Positions 36,334 to 48,195 of a DNA stretch of 64,000 nt are shown in pieces (the stretch's first letter is position 1; every line of letters starts with the position of its first letter). Source of the DNA: Erigeron canadensis. Lineage: Eukaryota > Streptophyta > Magnoliopsida > Asterales > Asteraceae. The DNA is taken from NCBI RefSeq assembly GCF_010389155.1, contig NC_057764.1, positions 9,858,001-9,922,000 on the forward strand, read 5' to 3'. The notes below the pieces were generated by a model. It searched no databases. It was not told the origin of the DNA and worked only from the letters and a program-made list of their open reading frames with translations. Made by a program: the position numbers and the translations under genes.

Positions 36334-37261
36334 TGTGAAGTCCCTCACCGATGGTTTAACCCACGAGTGTAAAATACAACAAGTCAAGTATGCACTAGAT
36401 GAGGACTAGTATTTACATAGATATAAATGCAAGAATATAAATAAGTAAATAGAAGACTTAAGCAATAAATAAGTAAGTTAAATAAAGGTGGAACACGAAA
36501 GTAATTTTTAATGTGTATTTTATTTTTTGATTTATAAACAAATTACAAGGTTGTTGCGCAACCTAGATAATACCAAAGTAAGTATCGAAACAACTTTATG
36601 AATTACAAGTGATCTATACTTGCTAAATAATCTCCTTGGTCGAAATACTTAAAGTTGTGAAGTGTAACTATTTAGATCGAGAGTATTTAGGCAAGTTCAC
36701 CAAATTGCAAAAGTAATTTGAACAAGGGAAATGACTTGGTATTTATAGGCAAAATAATCTCTACAGTGATTATTTTGCCGTACAAATGTGGTTGGGAGCA
36801 TTTAAGGAACTTAGGTATTTTCCTTAAATGCAGTACTAAAAGTACAAGGATAAAGTCATATTGATAGTGACTTGTCACCTTTTAGCCAACCACCTTTACA
36901 AGGGACAAAAGAGATATCCCGGTTAAAGCGTGTAAAGGCATAAAGTCAATTCCTCGTAATCAGTGTTCAGACTTGTAAGGTCTAGAACACTGACAAGGAC
37001 TCTAGTTGTTGATCTGGTAAGTCTGCCAGTGGGCTCCGCCACATGTCAGTCTTCTTCTTTAGACTTCAGACTTTGTCTTCATTGTGAATGTTCTTCAGTA
37101 GAGTAGATCTGGACTGGAGTGAAGTTCAGTAAGCAAATCTGGAACACTCTAGATTTCCTGTACACGTAAACGCTTACTGGACTTCCATAATTTCTGGACA
37201 AATCTTTAGGATTGCTCCAGTCTTCAAGAATGGAGCTAGTCCAATAAAACTGGACCTAACA
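36334..37261 (-). repeat. 5' LTR of element B (928 bp)
   Basis: It pairs with 12005-12920 over its whole length. The minus-strand TATA box tataaata is at 36740-36747. It ends at the cttgc TSD that returns to element A's LTR. Confidence 0.92.
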
Positions 37262-37266
37262 CTTGC

Positions 37267-37636
37267 TTTTATGAAAATGTTGTGTCCTTCAGGATAAGCA
37301 GGTTTGAGCTAGGAAAGCATTAGCTCGGTGAGATGGGTAGATGCAATAAAGAAGATTAGCATAGTTTGTTAAATGCTTAGACTTCCCCTTTTAGCCTTAT
37401 GTCTTGGCTACTTTCATTTACGATTCATGAACATGTAATCATGATGGTATTTATGTTGGTGCCATAACTTGGATTTCATTTATATTGTTTTGATAATGCA
37501 TGTTAGTAACACCATTTTATAAAGGTACCCTCCGGTTACGGATGGAGCAGTTTTAAAGTGATCACTTTCCGTTACTTTTTAAACGCCGTTTGGAAAAGTT
37601 TTTGAAATCCAGGTTTTTAAAATGACGGGTGTTACG
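37267..37636 (+). repeat. 3' LTR of element A, second segment
   Basis: It continues the LTR that stopped at 12004, collinear with 7711-8081 of the 5' LTR. It ends GTGTTACG (A to G at the last base), followed by TSD caaaa. Confidence 0.9.
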
Positions 37637-37641
37637 CAAAA

Positions 37642-38863
37642 GAAGGAACAACAGCCACCAGCGCCGCTAGCCACAAGCCAGCAGCGCCGCTCCTTAAAGA
37701 CCAGCACCGTTGGCCCATCAAAACCCAAAACTAGCGCCACTGAGAAGTCCACCAGCGTCGCTGGTCGGCCCACAACAAAAACCCACTTAAACACCTATTT
37801 AAGTCGAACTAACCCCCAAAACCCTAAGAGAGAGCCGATTCAGCAGCCCTAGTCGCCCAGCAACAACCCTAGGTCGACTTTGCATCTAACGCCTTCCGAT
37901 ATTGATCCTTGGTCCAGATCTAGGTTTTCTATTTTACTTCTTTTATTTGAACAATGTCTTTTATCTTTACGGACTTTGTTATTCCTTTAATAATGCTAGG
38001 CTAGTAAGCTGAATACTTATTTGGATCGATGTGATCATGTAGACGTTTGTTAAGATTCTATTGGAGTGTGTTTCAATGTTTATCGTAGATCCATGTTTAT
38101 TAGTAATTCATATTGCTATTGGTTTTATATCTTAACATATTAGTTTCAATCTAATGGTTGTCTATGATCATACACTAGGACTAATACGCTAGGACAGAAA
38201 ATGACTAGTCGGTCTAGAACTAGAAGTAAAATGTGATTCACTTGTAACAGAGGGATACAGAATCATAGTAATTAGGATGAATTGAACATGAAGCTTAACA
38301 ATGTCAGACGCAATCCTTTGACTTGGAAACGACCACTGTGGTCACTGGAGAGAATTATATCTAGCCATGGCTTAAGAGCTGGGTAATTAAAAGATGAATT
38401 ATTAACACAAACTTTAGGTCATTAATGATTAAACAATGAATCTAGCGAGAATTTGTTTATAGGGTAGTGTAAGTCTAGCGACTACACTATTAATTAGGCA
38501 AAGTGAATCTAACGAGAATCTGAGCCGTGATGAAGTTTCCAATAGACTAGCAAACCAGTAGGATAGTATTTGGTCGTACCATGAGATCGGAGATGCCAAA
38601 CAAGTATTTTAATTTAATTACTGTTATTACGTTCCTTGCAATTTTACGTTGTTTCTTTAGAAACGGCCTGCGCTAGTAACACCAGATATTTACTTGAAAG
38701 TATTAGTTATTTAGGAGTTAGTGACAAACCCCTAAAGCATAGCTTATCACTAAACTATACTGCATAAACCGGGTTCCCTGCTCGTTAAGTGTGGTTTGTT
38801 TAAGATAGTTACTTGTACAACTTTATAAATTTAAAGACCGAATAAAAACCACCATCATAGTCT
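37642..38863 (+). repeat. 3' part of the 5' LTR of element D (Athila/Tat-type Ty3/gypsy)
   Basis: It lies directly before a tRNA-Asp-type PBS. A GC-rich start has several ccagcgccgct-like repeats (37658-37765). Then come a TATA-like ctatttaag (37796-37803) and a long non-coding U5-like stretch. There is no ORF. The rest of this LTR should lie left of 5428, 32 kb away, because element A is inserted inside it. Confidence 0.65.
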
Positions 38864-38865
38864 TT

Positions 38866-38883
38866 TGGCGTCGTTGCCGGGGA
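38866..38883 (+). promoter_or_regulatory. primer-binding site of element D (tRNA-Asp type)
   Basis: The sequence tggcgtcgttgccgggga differs by one base from tggcgccgttgccgggga, the complement of the plant tRNA-Asp 3' end used by Athila/Tat/Ogre elements. Only about 115 bp of D's internal region (38884-38998) follows before element E interrupts it, with no coding content. Confidence 0.85.
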
Positions 38884-38998
38884 CGCGACGCATTCTTAGT
38901 TTAGTAGTGTAGTTCGATCCTGCTTTGTGTTTCAGCACAAAGTAATTACTTTTCAGTATTTAGTTTTAGGTCAAAATTAGGTTTAGCTTAATTAGGTC

Positions 38999-39955
38999 TA
39001 TGAAGTCCCTCACTCGATGGTTTAACCCACAAGTGTAGAATACAACAAGTCAAGTAAGCACTAGATTGGACTAGTATTAAAATAAATATAAATGCAAGAA
39101 TATATATAAAATAATACGTACTTAAGCAATATAGAGATAAGCTAGTAAAGTAAATGGTGAGACACAATGTAATTTTCAAGTGTATTTTATTTATTAATGT
39201 TAAATAAAATACAAGGTTGTTGCGGAACTAAGATATTACAAAGTAATTATCTAAACAACCTTATTAATTACAAGTGATCTAATATTTGCTAAATAAACTC
39301 TTTTGATCGAAATACTTAAAGTTGTGAAGTATAACTGTTTAGATCGAGAGTATATTTAAGCAAAGGCACCAAATTGCAAAAGTGTAATTTGGTCGAGGGA
39401 AGTGACTTGGTATATATAGGCTAAAAGAATAAATATAATATTCTTTTTGCCGTACAAATATGGTTACATGTATTTAAGGAAATTACATTAATTCCTTAAA
39501 TGCGTTGATTAAATTACAAGAATAAAGTCACTTGATAGTGACTTGTCTTCTAATTAACCAACCACCTTTACATGCGTGTAAGGCTTTTAACAAAGGACAA
39601 ATGGATTGTCCGGTTAAAGGCATGTAAAGGCATAAAGTCAATTTTTCGTAATCAGTGTTCAGACTTGTAAGGTCTAGAACACTGTCAAGGACTCCAGTCA
39701 GGAGATCTGGTAAGTCAGCCAGTGAGGTCCGCTATTTGTCAGACTTCTTTCTTTCAGACTTCCGTCTTCGACTTCAGTGAGAATGTTCTTTAGTGGAAAG
39801 ATCTTGACTGGAGTGAAGTCTAGTGAACAAATCTGGTGGAATCCAGATTCCTGTACAAGTAACTTGTTCACTGGTCTTCACATAATTTCTGGACAAATCT
39901 TCAGAGGGCTCCAATAGTCACGTCTGGAGCGAGTCCAGTAAATCTGGACCTAACA
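38999..39955 (-). repeat. 3' LTR of element E (957 bp)
   Basis: On the minus strand it starts TGTTAGGTCC and ends GGGACTTCATA (CA decayed to TA). It is related to B's LTRs but clearly diverged, with several small indels. The TATA-like tatatata is near 39411-39418. Confidence 0.85.
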
Positions 39956-39971
39956 AATTTCCTCTATTTGT
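39956..39971 (-). promoter_or_regulatory. polypurine tract of element E (decayed)
   Basis: Minus-strand caaatagaggaaattt corresponds to B's caaatagggggaatt at the same position, with one G replaced by A. The 270 bp from here to ORF2 is untranslated. Confidence 0.7.
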
Positions 39972-40242
39972 TAAGAAATTATGCAAGGATTTTCAAGCTT
40001 TTATCTATACAGGTTTGTGCTTGAGAAAATCCTTGAAAAATCGACTAAGTCTAATTTTGAATTACTGGAGAGCCACTTTATAGATCTTCAGTGTTCCTAG
40101 TTTGTACATTTTAATTTCTAGACTTAATCTGTTCAAGTACTTGTGAAAAATAAAGCTTGCAACTTATATATAAAGACATCAACTGGTTGAAAGTTACAAC
40201 TTTACATCAAAAATAAACAAAATACAAGTACAAAACAAAGAT

Positions 40243-43200
40243 TCAGGTCCTTCTCTTTTCAGCATCCCCAGATGGCTCTTCTGTGGCCTTCCTCTTTGAA
40301 CCTGGAGATGATGGTATAGTTAGTGCAGTCCTTAAGCCCAACTCCATCTCCATCAGTTCCTTCCTCATCTATTCCTTGGCAATCCTCTTCATAAAATACT
40401 TGACATCATTGGAAACATCTTTACCTCTTTAGGAAAGGCCAATCTCTCTATGTTCTTACCATCCAAATGCCCTGATTGACGTATTGTTTCTTTCATCAGT
40501 AAAGTTCCCTTCTCTGAAGAGTTTGACATGGAACTTTGAGAAATTTTCATGATTTTCTGCCAGATGGATCTCAGCACCCAATATTGGTCAGACATCAGCT
40601 CTGAATCTTGACAAATGCTCGTATTTTTCTTTTGTCTGAGCCTTTCTAACCAGGCTATCAACTTCCTTGGACACCTTTTTCTGAACAACCTCTTGTTGAA
40701 TTTTTTCTTTGTCAATTCTTTCAGAAGTGTTCAAAGGAATTAACGTACTAAGATCCGCATCTCTATCAGCTTTGGTTCTTCGCACTGGAGGCTTCGACAG
40801 ACCCTTGAACTTCTTTCTATATTCATTTTCAGGGACTGCAACATTCTTTCTTACTTGAGTCTGAAGCTTCTCCAGTGCTTCCCTTCTCTTGGCAATCAGA
40901 TCCAATATACTCTCCCCATATATTTCTTACTCTCCCCATATATTTCTGAATCGTACATCTGTTCATCCTGGGAGTATATTGATCTTATATAAATATCATC
41001 CAGAGCTGCAATACATTGATGAATTCTAGGGTCATCCTTCATCTTCTTATAAACCTCAACTGGTACAAACAACCTTCCAGCATGATAGGAATCCAGAGTC
41101 CCCATTTTCGCCATATCTAACTTGTGAGTAGCCAACTCATTCTTTAGATTCTTCTTGAAGATTTCAATGGCTATGCATTGCTGCTCCAGTCTCTTGGACG
41201 TTTCATCACTAATAAATGGAAACTCCTCAACATTCTTCACACCAGAACTTTCTTCAATAGAATGTTTTTCAAGCTCCCCTCTAGATACCAAGTGCTTCTT
41301 TCCTTTCACCATTTTGATTTCTGTTTGAATATCTAGAAAGGCCTCGAAAACTAGTTCACTGGCATCAATACCAGTAACCTCTTGAGCTTGTTGTGCACTG
41401 GCATCAGTACCAGACACATTTGTTCCAACAATCTTCTTCTACACTTCAACTTTCTTCTGAAGATCACCAGCTTTTTCTTTTCCAGAAATTTCCCCCTTGG
41501 AAGCATCTCCAGACTGAAGATGATTCCACACTTGGTCCAGTTTATGTCTGTCAGTAGAATCAAAGGTTCTACCAGACACTGGAGAAATGTTGTTCACAGT
41601 TTTCCTCAACTGCATCACTTCCCTTTCGATAATCTGTAGATCCTGAGGAAAGTGGCGAGGCAACTGGTTGTCAATCATCTTTATTACTCCAGGCAGCAAC
41701 CTATCACGAAGATTTCTGATGATTGTTTCAGAAACTTCTTCAGTTATTTCCTTCAGCATATCCCCCCCTAAATTTTCTGACAACTTCATCTCTGAGGGTG
41801 CTGACAACAGAATTCTTCTCAAGGGTTGGCCTGCTTTCCAGACAGCTTATTCTGGTGGTCAAGTTCTGAACCTCACCAGTCAGACTCGCCAAAGGTTGAA
41901 CAATTTCGGCTTTGAGGGCAGTCTGAACTGATGTCACCGTATCCTCCTTTAATCCCTGGACTACAACTTGTATAAATTCAGAATTTTTATTTGTTGCCAC
42001 AAAAAGTTCATCCAGTTTCTCAAAGACCATCTTCTCATTACCAGCAAACATGTTCATTTTTGACTTAAGATTATTGGAAATTAGATATTTAAAGTCAGAA
42101 ATAACTTGAGAAGAAGACTCGAGTGATCTCTCCAGGTCCGCCACCTTATCAAAAAGGCCTTGGACCTCGGTTGAAGAAGAAGAGGAGAGACCACTGGAAG
42201 GATTGGTGGTTCTGGTGATAGAAGATACTGGCAACACCCTTGTGATATTTTCAGTTGATTGGGTAACTACCAGTGGTTCAGAAGTTTGAAGGGGTTGATT
42301 TTCTGGTGTAGAAGGTGATTCAGAAGTTGTTGGTGTTGTTGTTGTTTGTTCTGGAGGAGATGTTGGTGTATTTTCTGGAGGTGGAGGAGGCATTTCTTTC
42401 AGAAATGACTGGGAGACAGAATGGATAATGCGATCAACTTCTTCTTCTCCCAGAAAACTCATGTTTACATCAAAATTATTGGCTTCAAACAGTGGAGAAT
42501 CAACCATATCCCAATCTGGGCCGGTTCCACCTGCCTGGTCCTCTACTTGAAGATTCTCCTCCACTCTATTTAAATCAATCTAAGCACCCTAATCCAGATT
42601 ATCTCTTACAACCTGCTCAGTTTGTTCCCCCTCAACTCCTTCAACAATTAATGACCCATCAGCAGTCATGATGTCCCCACTTGTAGAAGTTGAGACTGGT
42701 ATTATTAGAGGCGATCCTGACCCTCTCTCTTCTTCACCACTTCCTTCTAGAAGAACTGTGGAAGTGGTTGCTTGTGGATTTGCCTAATTAATGTCTCCAG
42801 AGTCCTGTTGAGAAGATTCTGAAAGAGATGAGACCAAAACTCCGTCTCTCCTAAGACGACGAGTTTTATTCCTTGGTCTGGTGGGATTAGGAGCTACTTG
42901 AGTAATGGGTAACACCCTTTCAGCAGTAACAACTTCAATGGGTTCTTCATTGTTTTGAGGCTCACCTGCAGCCTCTTCTAATTCATCTGATGATGATGCA
43001 TTGGCTTCTTCTTCTTGTATTCTAAACTGATATAACATCACCAATGGAATGTCAACCTCAGTAGGAGATGAGGTTAACTGGTTGAGATCCCTCAGATATT
43101 CACATAATGAAAAATGAGTTGTATTTACAGTATACTCATTTTTTAAAGCCCTTCTGAAGATAATAGACAAAAATCAAATAAAGGGAATGAAGGCTTTCCT

Positions 43201-43892
43201 GCTCTTGACCTTCAATCTGTCCACCAGATCATTAAAGAATATCTGGGGAAAATCCACCCTATACCCATGCCACAAACAATAGGCAATCTGGAGCTGCGTT
43301 TGATTTATTTGGTCTAAGCCTCCAGAACTGCCACCCAAACATTGAACAAGATGTGTGAAAAAGTATCTCCATGAATCAGTTAGCTTGCTCATATAAACAG
43401 TGCCCTTCCTGAGCAGCTGGCCATTCTCATCTACAATTTCAGTATGCCCCATCAACCTGCACACTTCCCTGGTATTGATGTCAGAAGGAATTTCATTAGG
43501 CATCTCATTTTCATCAAAATAATTCATTCTCAGGGCATCTCTGAGAGAATTAACAGTAATGGTGAAGTTCTTGGTGTCTTGTTTAAGTGTGTAGTAGATG
43601 GATTCATCACTTTCCACATACACGGCAGTGTACCAAAACTCACATAGATATTCATGGTACATCTTGCCCGAATTCAAGTTTAGAGCACCATACAAAGGGC
43701 TGCTTAAGAAGAAGTGTTTAGCCTTCCAATGATGGATGTTGCCGAATGATTAGTCGTGAGTTTGGCCATCCAGTTGTTCATGTTAATTCTAATGGCGTAG
43801 GCAGTGAGAGAAATGTGATTGGCCTTTTTAACGGTGGCTACCGGAGCATAATTGGCAGCTAAAAGATTTTTAGGAGATGGTTTGGAAGCCAT
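40243..43892 (-). pseudogene. ORF2 of element E, extra gene downstream of pol (broken)
   Basis: ATG at 43892 (MASKPSPKN) to TGA at 40243-40245 is about 1216 codons. In order: MNNWMAKL, FLSSPLYGAL-type join, CEFWYTAVYVESDESIYYTL, MGHTEIVDENGQLLRKGT, DSWRYFFTHLVQCLGG, GGLDQINQTQLQIAYCLWHG, a Pro/Thr/Glu-rich middle, a coiled-coil region (VVQGLKEDTVTSVQTALKAE), RRTKADRDADLST and a basic tail ending KRRT. Breaks: an indel near 43700, stops near 43174, 42784 and 42580, a frame change at a run of seven C (about 41761-41767), and indels near 40900 and 40700. Collinear with B's ORF2, so the reading of both as one gene is mutually supported. Function unknown. Confidence 0.72.
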
Positions 43893-44730
43893 TGAAATTT
43901 ATGAAGATGAAACTGAGAGAATTCAGGATTGATAAAAAAAAAATTAAGAGGAGAGATAAGTATAGGAGTATATGATTTTCGAGATAAAACTGAAAAGTGA
44001 GATAAGTATGGGTATTTATTGAGGAAAGAGAAAAATGGAATTCAAAACGGTAAGTTTGAAATGTTTCAAAACAATTTTGATCGGTTTTGACATCCACATT
44101 TAATGTTTCCCATCACACATAAATGTATGATGGTTGACAGCCCACAAAATTACCAACTTGTACTTTTTGTCTTCCCAAGGTAACAAAACCATCATTTTTA
44201 GTTGAAAAAGTCATGCCACGTAAGATGAACAGTAACTGTCCAGATAAAAAGTTTGTATGGATGGCACGCACTAGCATCAAGTATTAAAAATATTATGACT
44301 TGACACACCAAGACTCATTTCAATGCATCTGGAGGTTGACTAGACACTTCAGTATTACTGGTGGATTAGGCCAGTAGAATATACACTGATGGTACACTGG
44401 AGGGACATTCCAGTACGTATCCAGATTAGACCATTCTGGTAATCCTCAAACACGCACATCAACTAATATAGACAAATGAGAGGGACACATTTACAAAGCG
44501 ACTGAAGTTACTTCAACATGCATGTCAGCTTATCTAGTATTAATGAGAGGGACACATTTACAAGGTACTAGAAACATTTTCCAGAAAAATTTGTCCAGTG
44601 AGAAAATAAATGAATAAAATCCCTTGAAACTTAGATAAATATTAAATATGTGGTCTGAGTCTTTCCCCCTGGAATGGTGATCCATAAATCTATCAGTGTA
44701 AAGATAGTATCACAAAGGTGTTCGATAGCT
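43893..44730 (-). other. pol-ORF2 spacer of element E
   Basis: Non-coding. It holds a TATA-like aataaata (minus strand, 44013-44020) about 120 bp before ORF2, in sequence alignable to B's tataaata region. It also has a conserved cttcccaaggtaacaaa block (about 44170-44187) and acaaagg(c/t)gttc motif copies near 44713 and 44780. It may contain the ORF2 promoter. Confidence 0.5.
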
Positions 44731-46780
44731 TTACTGGTATAGATTTATAAATTTGGAATCAAAGAACCCTGCCAGTGTCACAAAGGCGTTCATAACACGG
44801 TTCCAGATTAAAGGGTTCAACATTCCCAACTTACTGACAAGATATTGAAAAGTTTTCTCATCCAAAGGTTTCGTAAATATGTCAGCGAGTTGTTTGTCGG
44901 TGGGGATGAAGTGGATTTCAACATCATTTTTCATAACATGATCACGAATGAAATGATACTTGACATTAATGTGTTTTGTCTTGGAGTGCATGATTGGATT
45001 GTTTGAGATAGCAATGGCACTAGTATTATCACAAAAAATACGGGTTTTTGAATACTTATCTGAGCACAACAGCTAGCTGCAGACACATATTCTGCTTCAG
45101 CAGTGGATAAAGAGACTGATGTTTGCTTCTTACTGGTCCAGCTCACCAGTTTGCCACCAACGAAATGACATCCACCAGTAGTGGATTTCCTGTCTATCTT
45201 ACAACCTCCATGATCTGAATCTGAATAACCCATTAAATATAAGCCTGAGCCTTTGGGATACCAAAGGCCCAAACTAGGAGCACCCTTAAGGTACTTCAGA
45301 ATGCGCTTTACAGCCGCCAGATGAGATTGTTTTAAGTTACACTGATATCTGGCACAAAGACATGTTGCAAACATTATATCTGGTCTACTGGTAGTTAAAT
45401 ACATTAGTGAACCAATCATGCCTCTATAGGCAATGGTGTTCACTAGCTTCCCATCAGGGTCTGAATCTATTATTAAAGGTGCATAAATTGGAGTTGATTT
45501 TGAAGGTGAAGAATTCATATCGAATTTTATTAAAATATTTCTAACATATTTTTCTTGATTAATAAAAATACCATCACTGGTTTGTTTAATCTGGAGCCCA
45601 AGAAAAAATGTTAATTCACCCATCAAACTCATTTCAAATTTTGAAGACATTATTTTCAAAAATTTCTTGCACAAAGATTCATCAGTAGAGCCAAAAATAA
45701 TATCATCAACATAAACTTTTACCAACAGAAGATTACCTCTTTCACGAGAAATAAATAAGGTATTATCAACTGCACCTCTTTTGAAACTGTTTTCAGATAA
45801 GTGTTTGGTCAGAGTATCATACCAGGCTCGAGGGGCTTATCTGAGGCCATACACTGCCTTCTCCAAACGATATACCCAATGTGGATGCTTTTCATCAGTG
45901 AAGCCTGGAGGTTGCTTGACATAAACTTCTTCTTCTAATTCTCCATTCAAAAATGCACTCTTGACGTCCATCTGGTAGGCCTTGAACTTATGATGGGCAG
46001 CAAAGGCTAAAAACATTATAATGGCTTCTAACCTTGCTATAGGAGCAAATGACTCTTCAAAGTCAAGATCTGTCTGGACATACCCTTGTGCAACTAATCT
46101 GGCCTTATTTCTTATCACATGTCCATCTTCATCAACCTTATTCCTGAAGACCCATCTGGTTCCAATTGGTTCTTTCTTGCCAAATGGAGGAGGAACCAGA
46201 TGCCAAATTTTGTTTCGTTCAAACTGGTGAAGCTTTTCTTGCATAGCTATCACCCAGCTTGGGTCATTCATTGCCTCGTCAATCTTCTTCGGTTCAATCA
46301 GTGATAAGAAGCTGACATATAAACATTGTTCTTTGGAGGCACTTCTGGTTTGAACCCCTCTACTGGAGTCACCAATAATCTGGTTGATTGGGTGAGCTTT
46401 ATTCCACTTAGAGTAATGACCAGGATTATTACGAACAACAATATCAGTGCAAGAATTCAATTGATTTTCTGGAATTGGATCTTGCCAGACAACATCAACG
46501 TCTTCAACAGAATATGTAAGCTCACGATTTGCATCATGAAAATCTTTATTTAAAGGCATTTCTTGAATTATTGGCTCAAAATCAATTGAAGCTGATACTG
46601 GAGGAGTAGTACGAACATCTGATCCAATAACAAGTTCATAGGGTAGTTTGAAACTTATTGATGGATAAAATGAAGTATTACTGGGAGGTTTCTCAAATTG
46701 CACTGGTTTCAAGTCAAGATGACTTGAAACATCTTCAGATGAATCCTTGATAGGATCAAATTCACCAAAGATAATTGGAT
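44731..46780 (-). pseudogene. reverse transcriptase-RNase H part of pol, element E
   Basis: The frame holds [99 protein letters not shown] and STAEAEYVSAAS. Breaks are modest: stops near 46782 and at 45837 (CAA to TAA before APRAWYD), and a deletion of about 37 bp in RNase H near 45060 (after CCAQI) that shifts the frame. The original stop after LGMLNP is lost, extending the frame to 44731. All RT catalytic aspartates are present. Confidence 0.92.
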
Positions 46781-46781
46781 T

Positions 46782-47145
46782 TTATGGGGGAGAAGTAAGG
46801 GTTGGCTTTTTATTGATTGCTTCATTGGATTCATCAAATGTGACATGTATTGACTCTTGAACCTTTTCCAGTCTCTTGTTGTAAACTCTGAAGGCTTTGC
46901 GAATGGCTGAATATCCTAAGAAATATCCCTCATCAGCTTTGGCATCAAATTTGCCTAACTGGCTAGAGTCATTCAGGATGTATACTGGACATCCAAAAAC
47001 GTGAAAATAACCAATATTTGGTTTTCTATTTCTTAATATTTCACAACATGTCTTATTGTGTCGCTTCATGTACATTGAACGATTCTGGGTGTGACAAGCA
47101 GTTGCAATTGCTTCAGCCCAGTACATTTTAGGAAGACCAGATTCA
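46782..47145 (-). pseudogene. integrase C-terminal part of pol, element E
   Basis: From the F insertion point: LPKMYWAEAIATACHTQNRS, the copia motif GYFHVFGCPVYILN, and GKFDAKADEGYFLGYSAIRK. The frame is the same as the RT part and ends in a stop at 46782. The catalytic core is on the other side of element F, at 62335-62630. Confidence 0.9.
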
Positions 47146-47150
47146 ACAAG

Positions 47151-47834
47151 TGTAGATGCAGATTCGTTGTGACAATCGCAACATAGATTTGATTATCGTT
47201 TATGTTTTTAGGAACTTGTATGTAATCATTTAAATAAGAACTTATGTTGATATTTAATGATTACGTTTGAACTTCAATATTATATCTGTTTATGTTTTGT
47301 ATTGTGTTTGTGTGTTATATATTGTTTGCAGGTACAAGAACATAGAATCAAGGTTTATAAGTGTCGTAGAACACTTAAACGATGATTGGATGTTATGTAC
47401 GAGCCAAGCAAAGTTAAACAAAGAGTCAAAAGCACGTCCCTCGTGCTGACGTCATCAGCGTGAAGGATTACCCTCGTGCTGACATCAGCACGAGGTGAAT
47501 TGACTTAGTTTTAATTCGGGCCTAATTACGCGATTAAGGCCGAAGCCCACACAACCCAATACTTAACTATTATAAATACAAGACCTAATCTACGAAATTA
47601 GGTTAATGATTGACGAATTCTTGAGAGTTCTTCACGAATTTACGATTTAAGGTTATTTGTTCCTTCGTGTGATCTTCTACACGAACCACAAGCCTTGTGC
47701 ATCTCCTTGGGTTAATTAATTACTTATTAATTAACAAAAGGCAATAGCAATCTAGTTATCTCAAGAGGATTCCGGATTCTTGACATAACGAATCACATCT
47801 TATTACGATCCACGCAACGATAGGGCACCTTTCA
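47151..47834 (+). repeat. 5' LTR of element F (684 bp)
   Basis: TGTAGATGCAG to CACCTTTCA. TATA box tataaata at 47571-47578. The U3 palindrome lies at 47472-47495 (core tgacatca, one central change from C's perfect version), and a related cctcgtgctgacgtcatcag lies at 47439-47458. A ttgcag|gt acceptor-like signal is at about 47325-47332. Confidence 0.94.
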
Positions 47835-47836
47835 AG

Positions 47837-47848
47837 TGGTATCAGAGC
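47837..47848 (+). promoter_or_regulatory. primer-binding site of element F (initiator tRNA-Met)
   Basis: tggtatcagagc, an exact consensus match, two bases after the LTR end. Confidence 0.93.
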
Positions 47849-48195
47849 CCTAAGGTTGATTACCAGAAGGTTTAAGAGTGTTTGATTCGCTATTGATTGC
47901 AAAATCAATTCGAAATTCGTGTTTTTGGTCAAGTTCGTGCTCTTCTTCGTGTTACTTCGTGCATACGTCAGCACGAAGTGAACTTCGTGTTCGTGATAAC
48001 GTCATCAGTTAACTTCGTGTTAACTTCGTGCCACGTCAGCGCGAACCACTCTTCGTGACTTAGGTCGTGACTTGTGTTTCGTAATTCGTGCTTCGTGCCA
48101 CGTGTCCTTCGTGCTTCGTGTACCTCGTGCCACGTGTCCTTCGTGTTATACGAACTAAGTAGTTTTTCGTTTTACTTGAATTCAAAAGATTCAAA
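47849..48195 (+). repeat. 5' leader of element F with cttcgtg repeats
   Basis: Between 47930 and 48150 the heptamer cttcgtg (or a near variant) recurs about a dozen times, mixed with cacgt(g/c) and cacgtgtcc motifs. It is the same leader design as in element C. No ORF precedes gag here. Confidence 0.75.

Larger units (their letters stand above)
12005..37261 (-). mobile_element. element B: Sirevirus-like Ty1/copia retrotransposon, split by element C
   Basis: TSDs cttgc (12000-12004 and 37262-37266) and LTRs of 916 and 928 bp bracket the element. It is on the minus strand, so the right LTR is the 5' LTR. Order in the transcript sense: LTR, initiator-Met PBS, gag, protease-integrase, RT-RNase H, a spacer of about 1 kb, ORF2, polypurine tract, LTR. 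Without element C it would be about 12.6 kb. The order integrase before RT is diagnostic of copia. The RT signature [10 protein letters not shown] and the extra ORF after pol point to the Sirevirus lineage. Every gene is broken. Confidence 0.92.
5429..37636 (+). mobile_element. element A: Ty3/gypsy LTR derivative with only a gag remnant, split by element B
   Basis: Matching TSDs caaaa (5424-5428 and 37637-37641) bracket the element. It has a 2653-bp 5' LTR (5429-8081), an initiator-Met PBS, an internal region of about 1.55 kb with decayed gag and no pol, a polypurine tract and a 3' LTR beginning at 9633. The 3' LTR is interrupted after 12004 by element B and resumes at 37267. Large LTRs with little internal coding resemble LARD-type non-autonomous derivatives. 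The gag zinc-knuckle context (CHNGPC then C-x2-C-x4-H-x4-C) suggests a Tekay/Del-like chromovirus origin, which is a family-level inference. Confidence 0.88.

Noticed and set aside
37622..37852. 76-codon plus-strand frame beginning MTGVTQKKEQQPPAP
   Set aside because: It starts in the last bases of element A's LTR and runs across the TSD into element D's LTR. The join exists only because A is inserted there.
38866..38883. A tRNA gene fragment
   Set aside because: Only the 18-nt complement of a tRNA-Asp 3' end is present, next to an LTR end. It is a primer-binding site, and no cloverleaf sequence follows.
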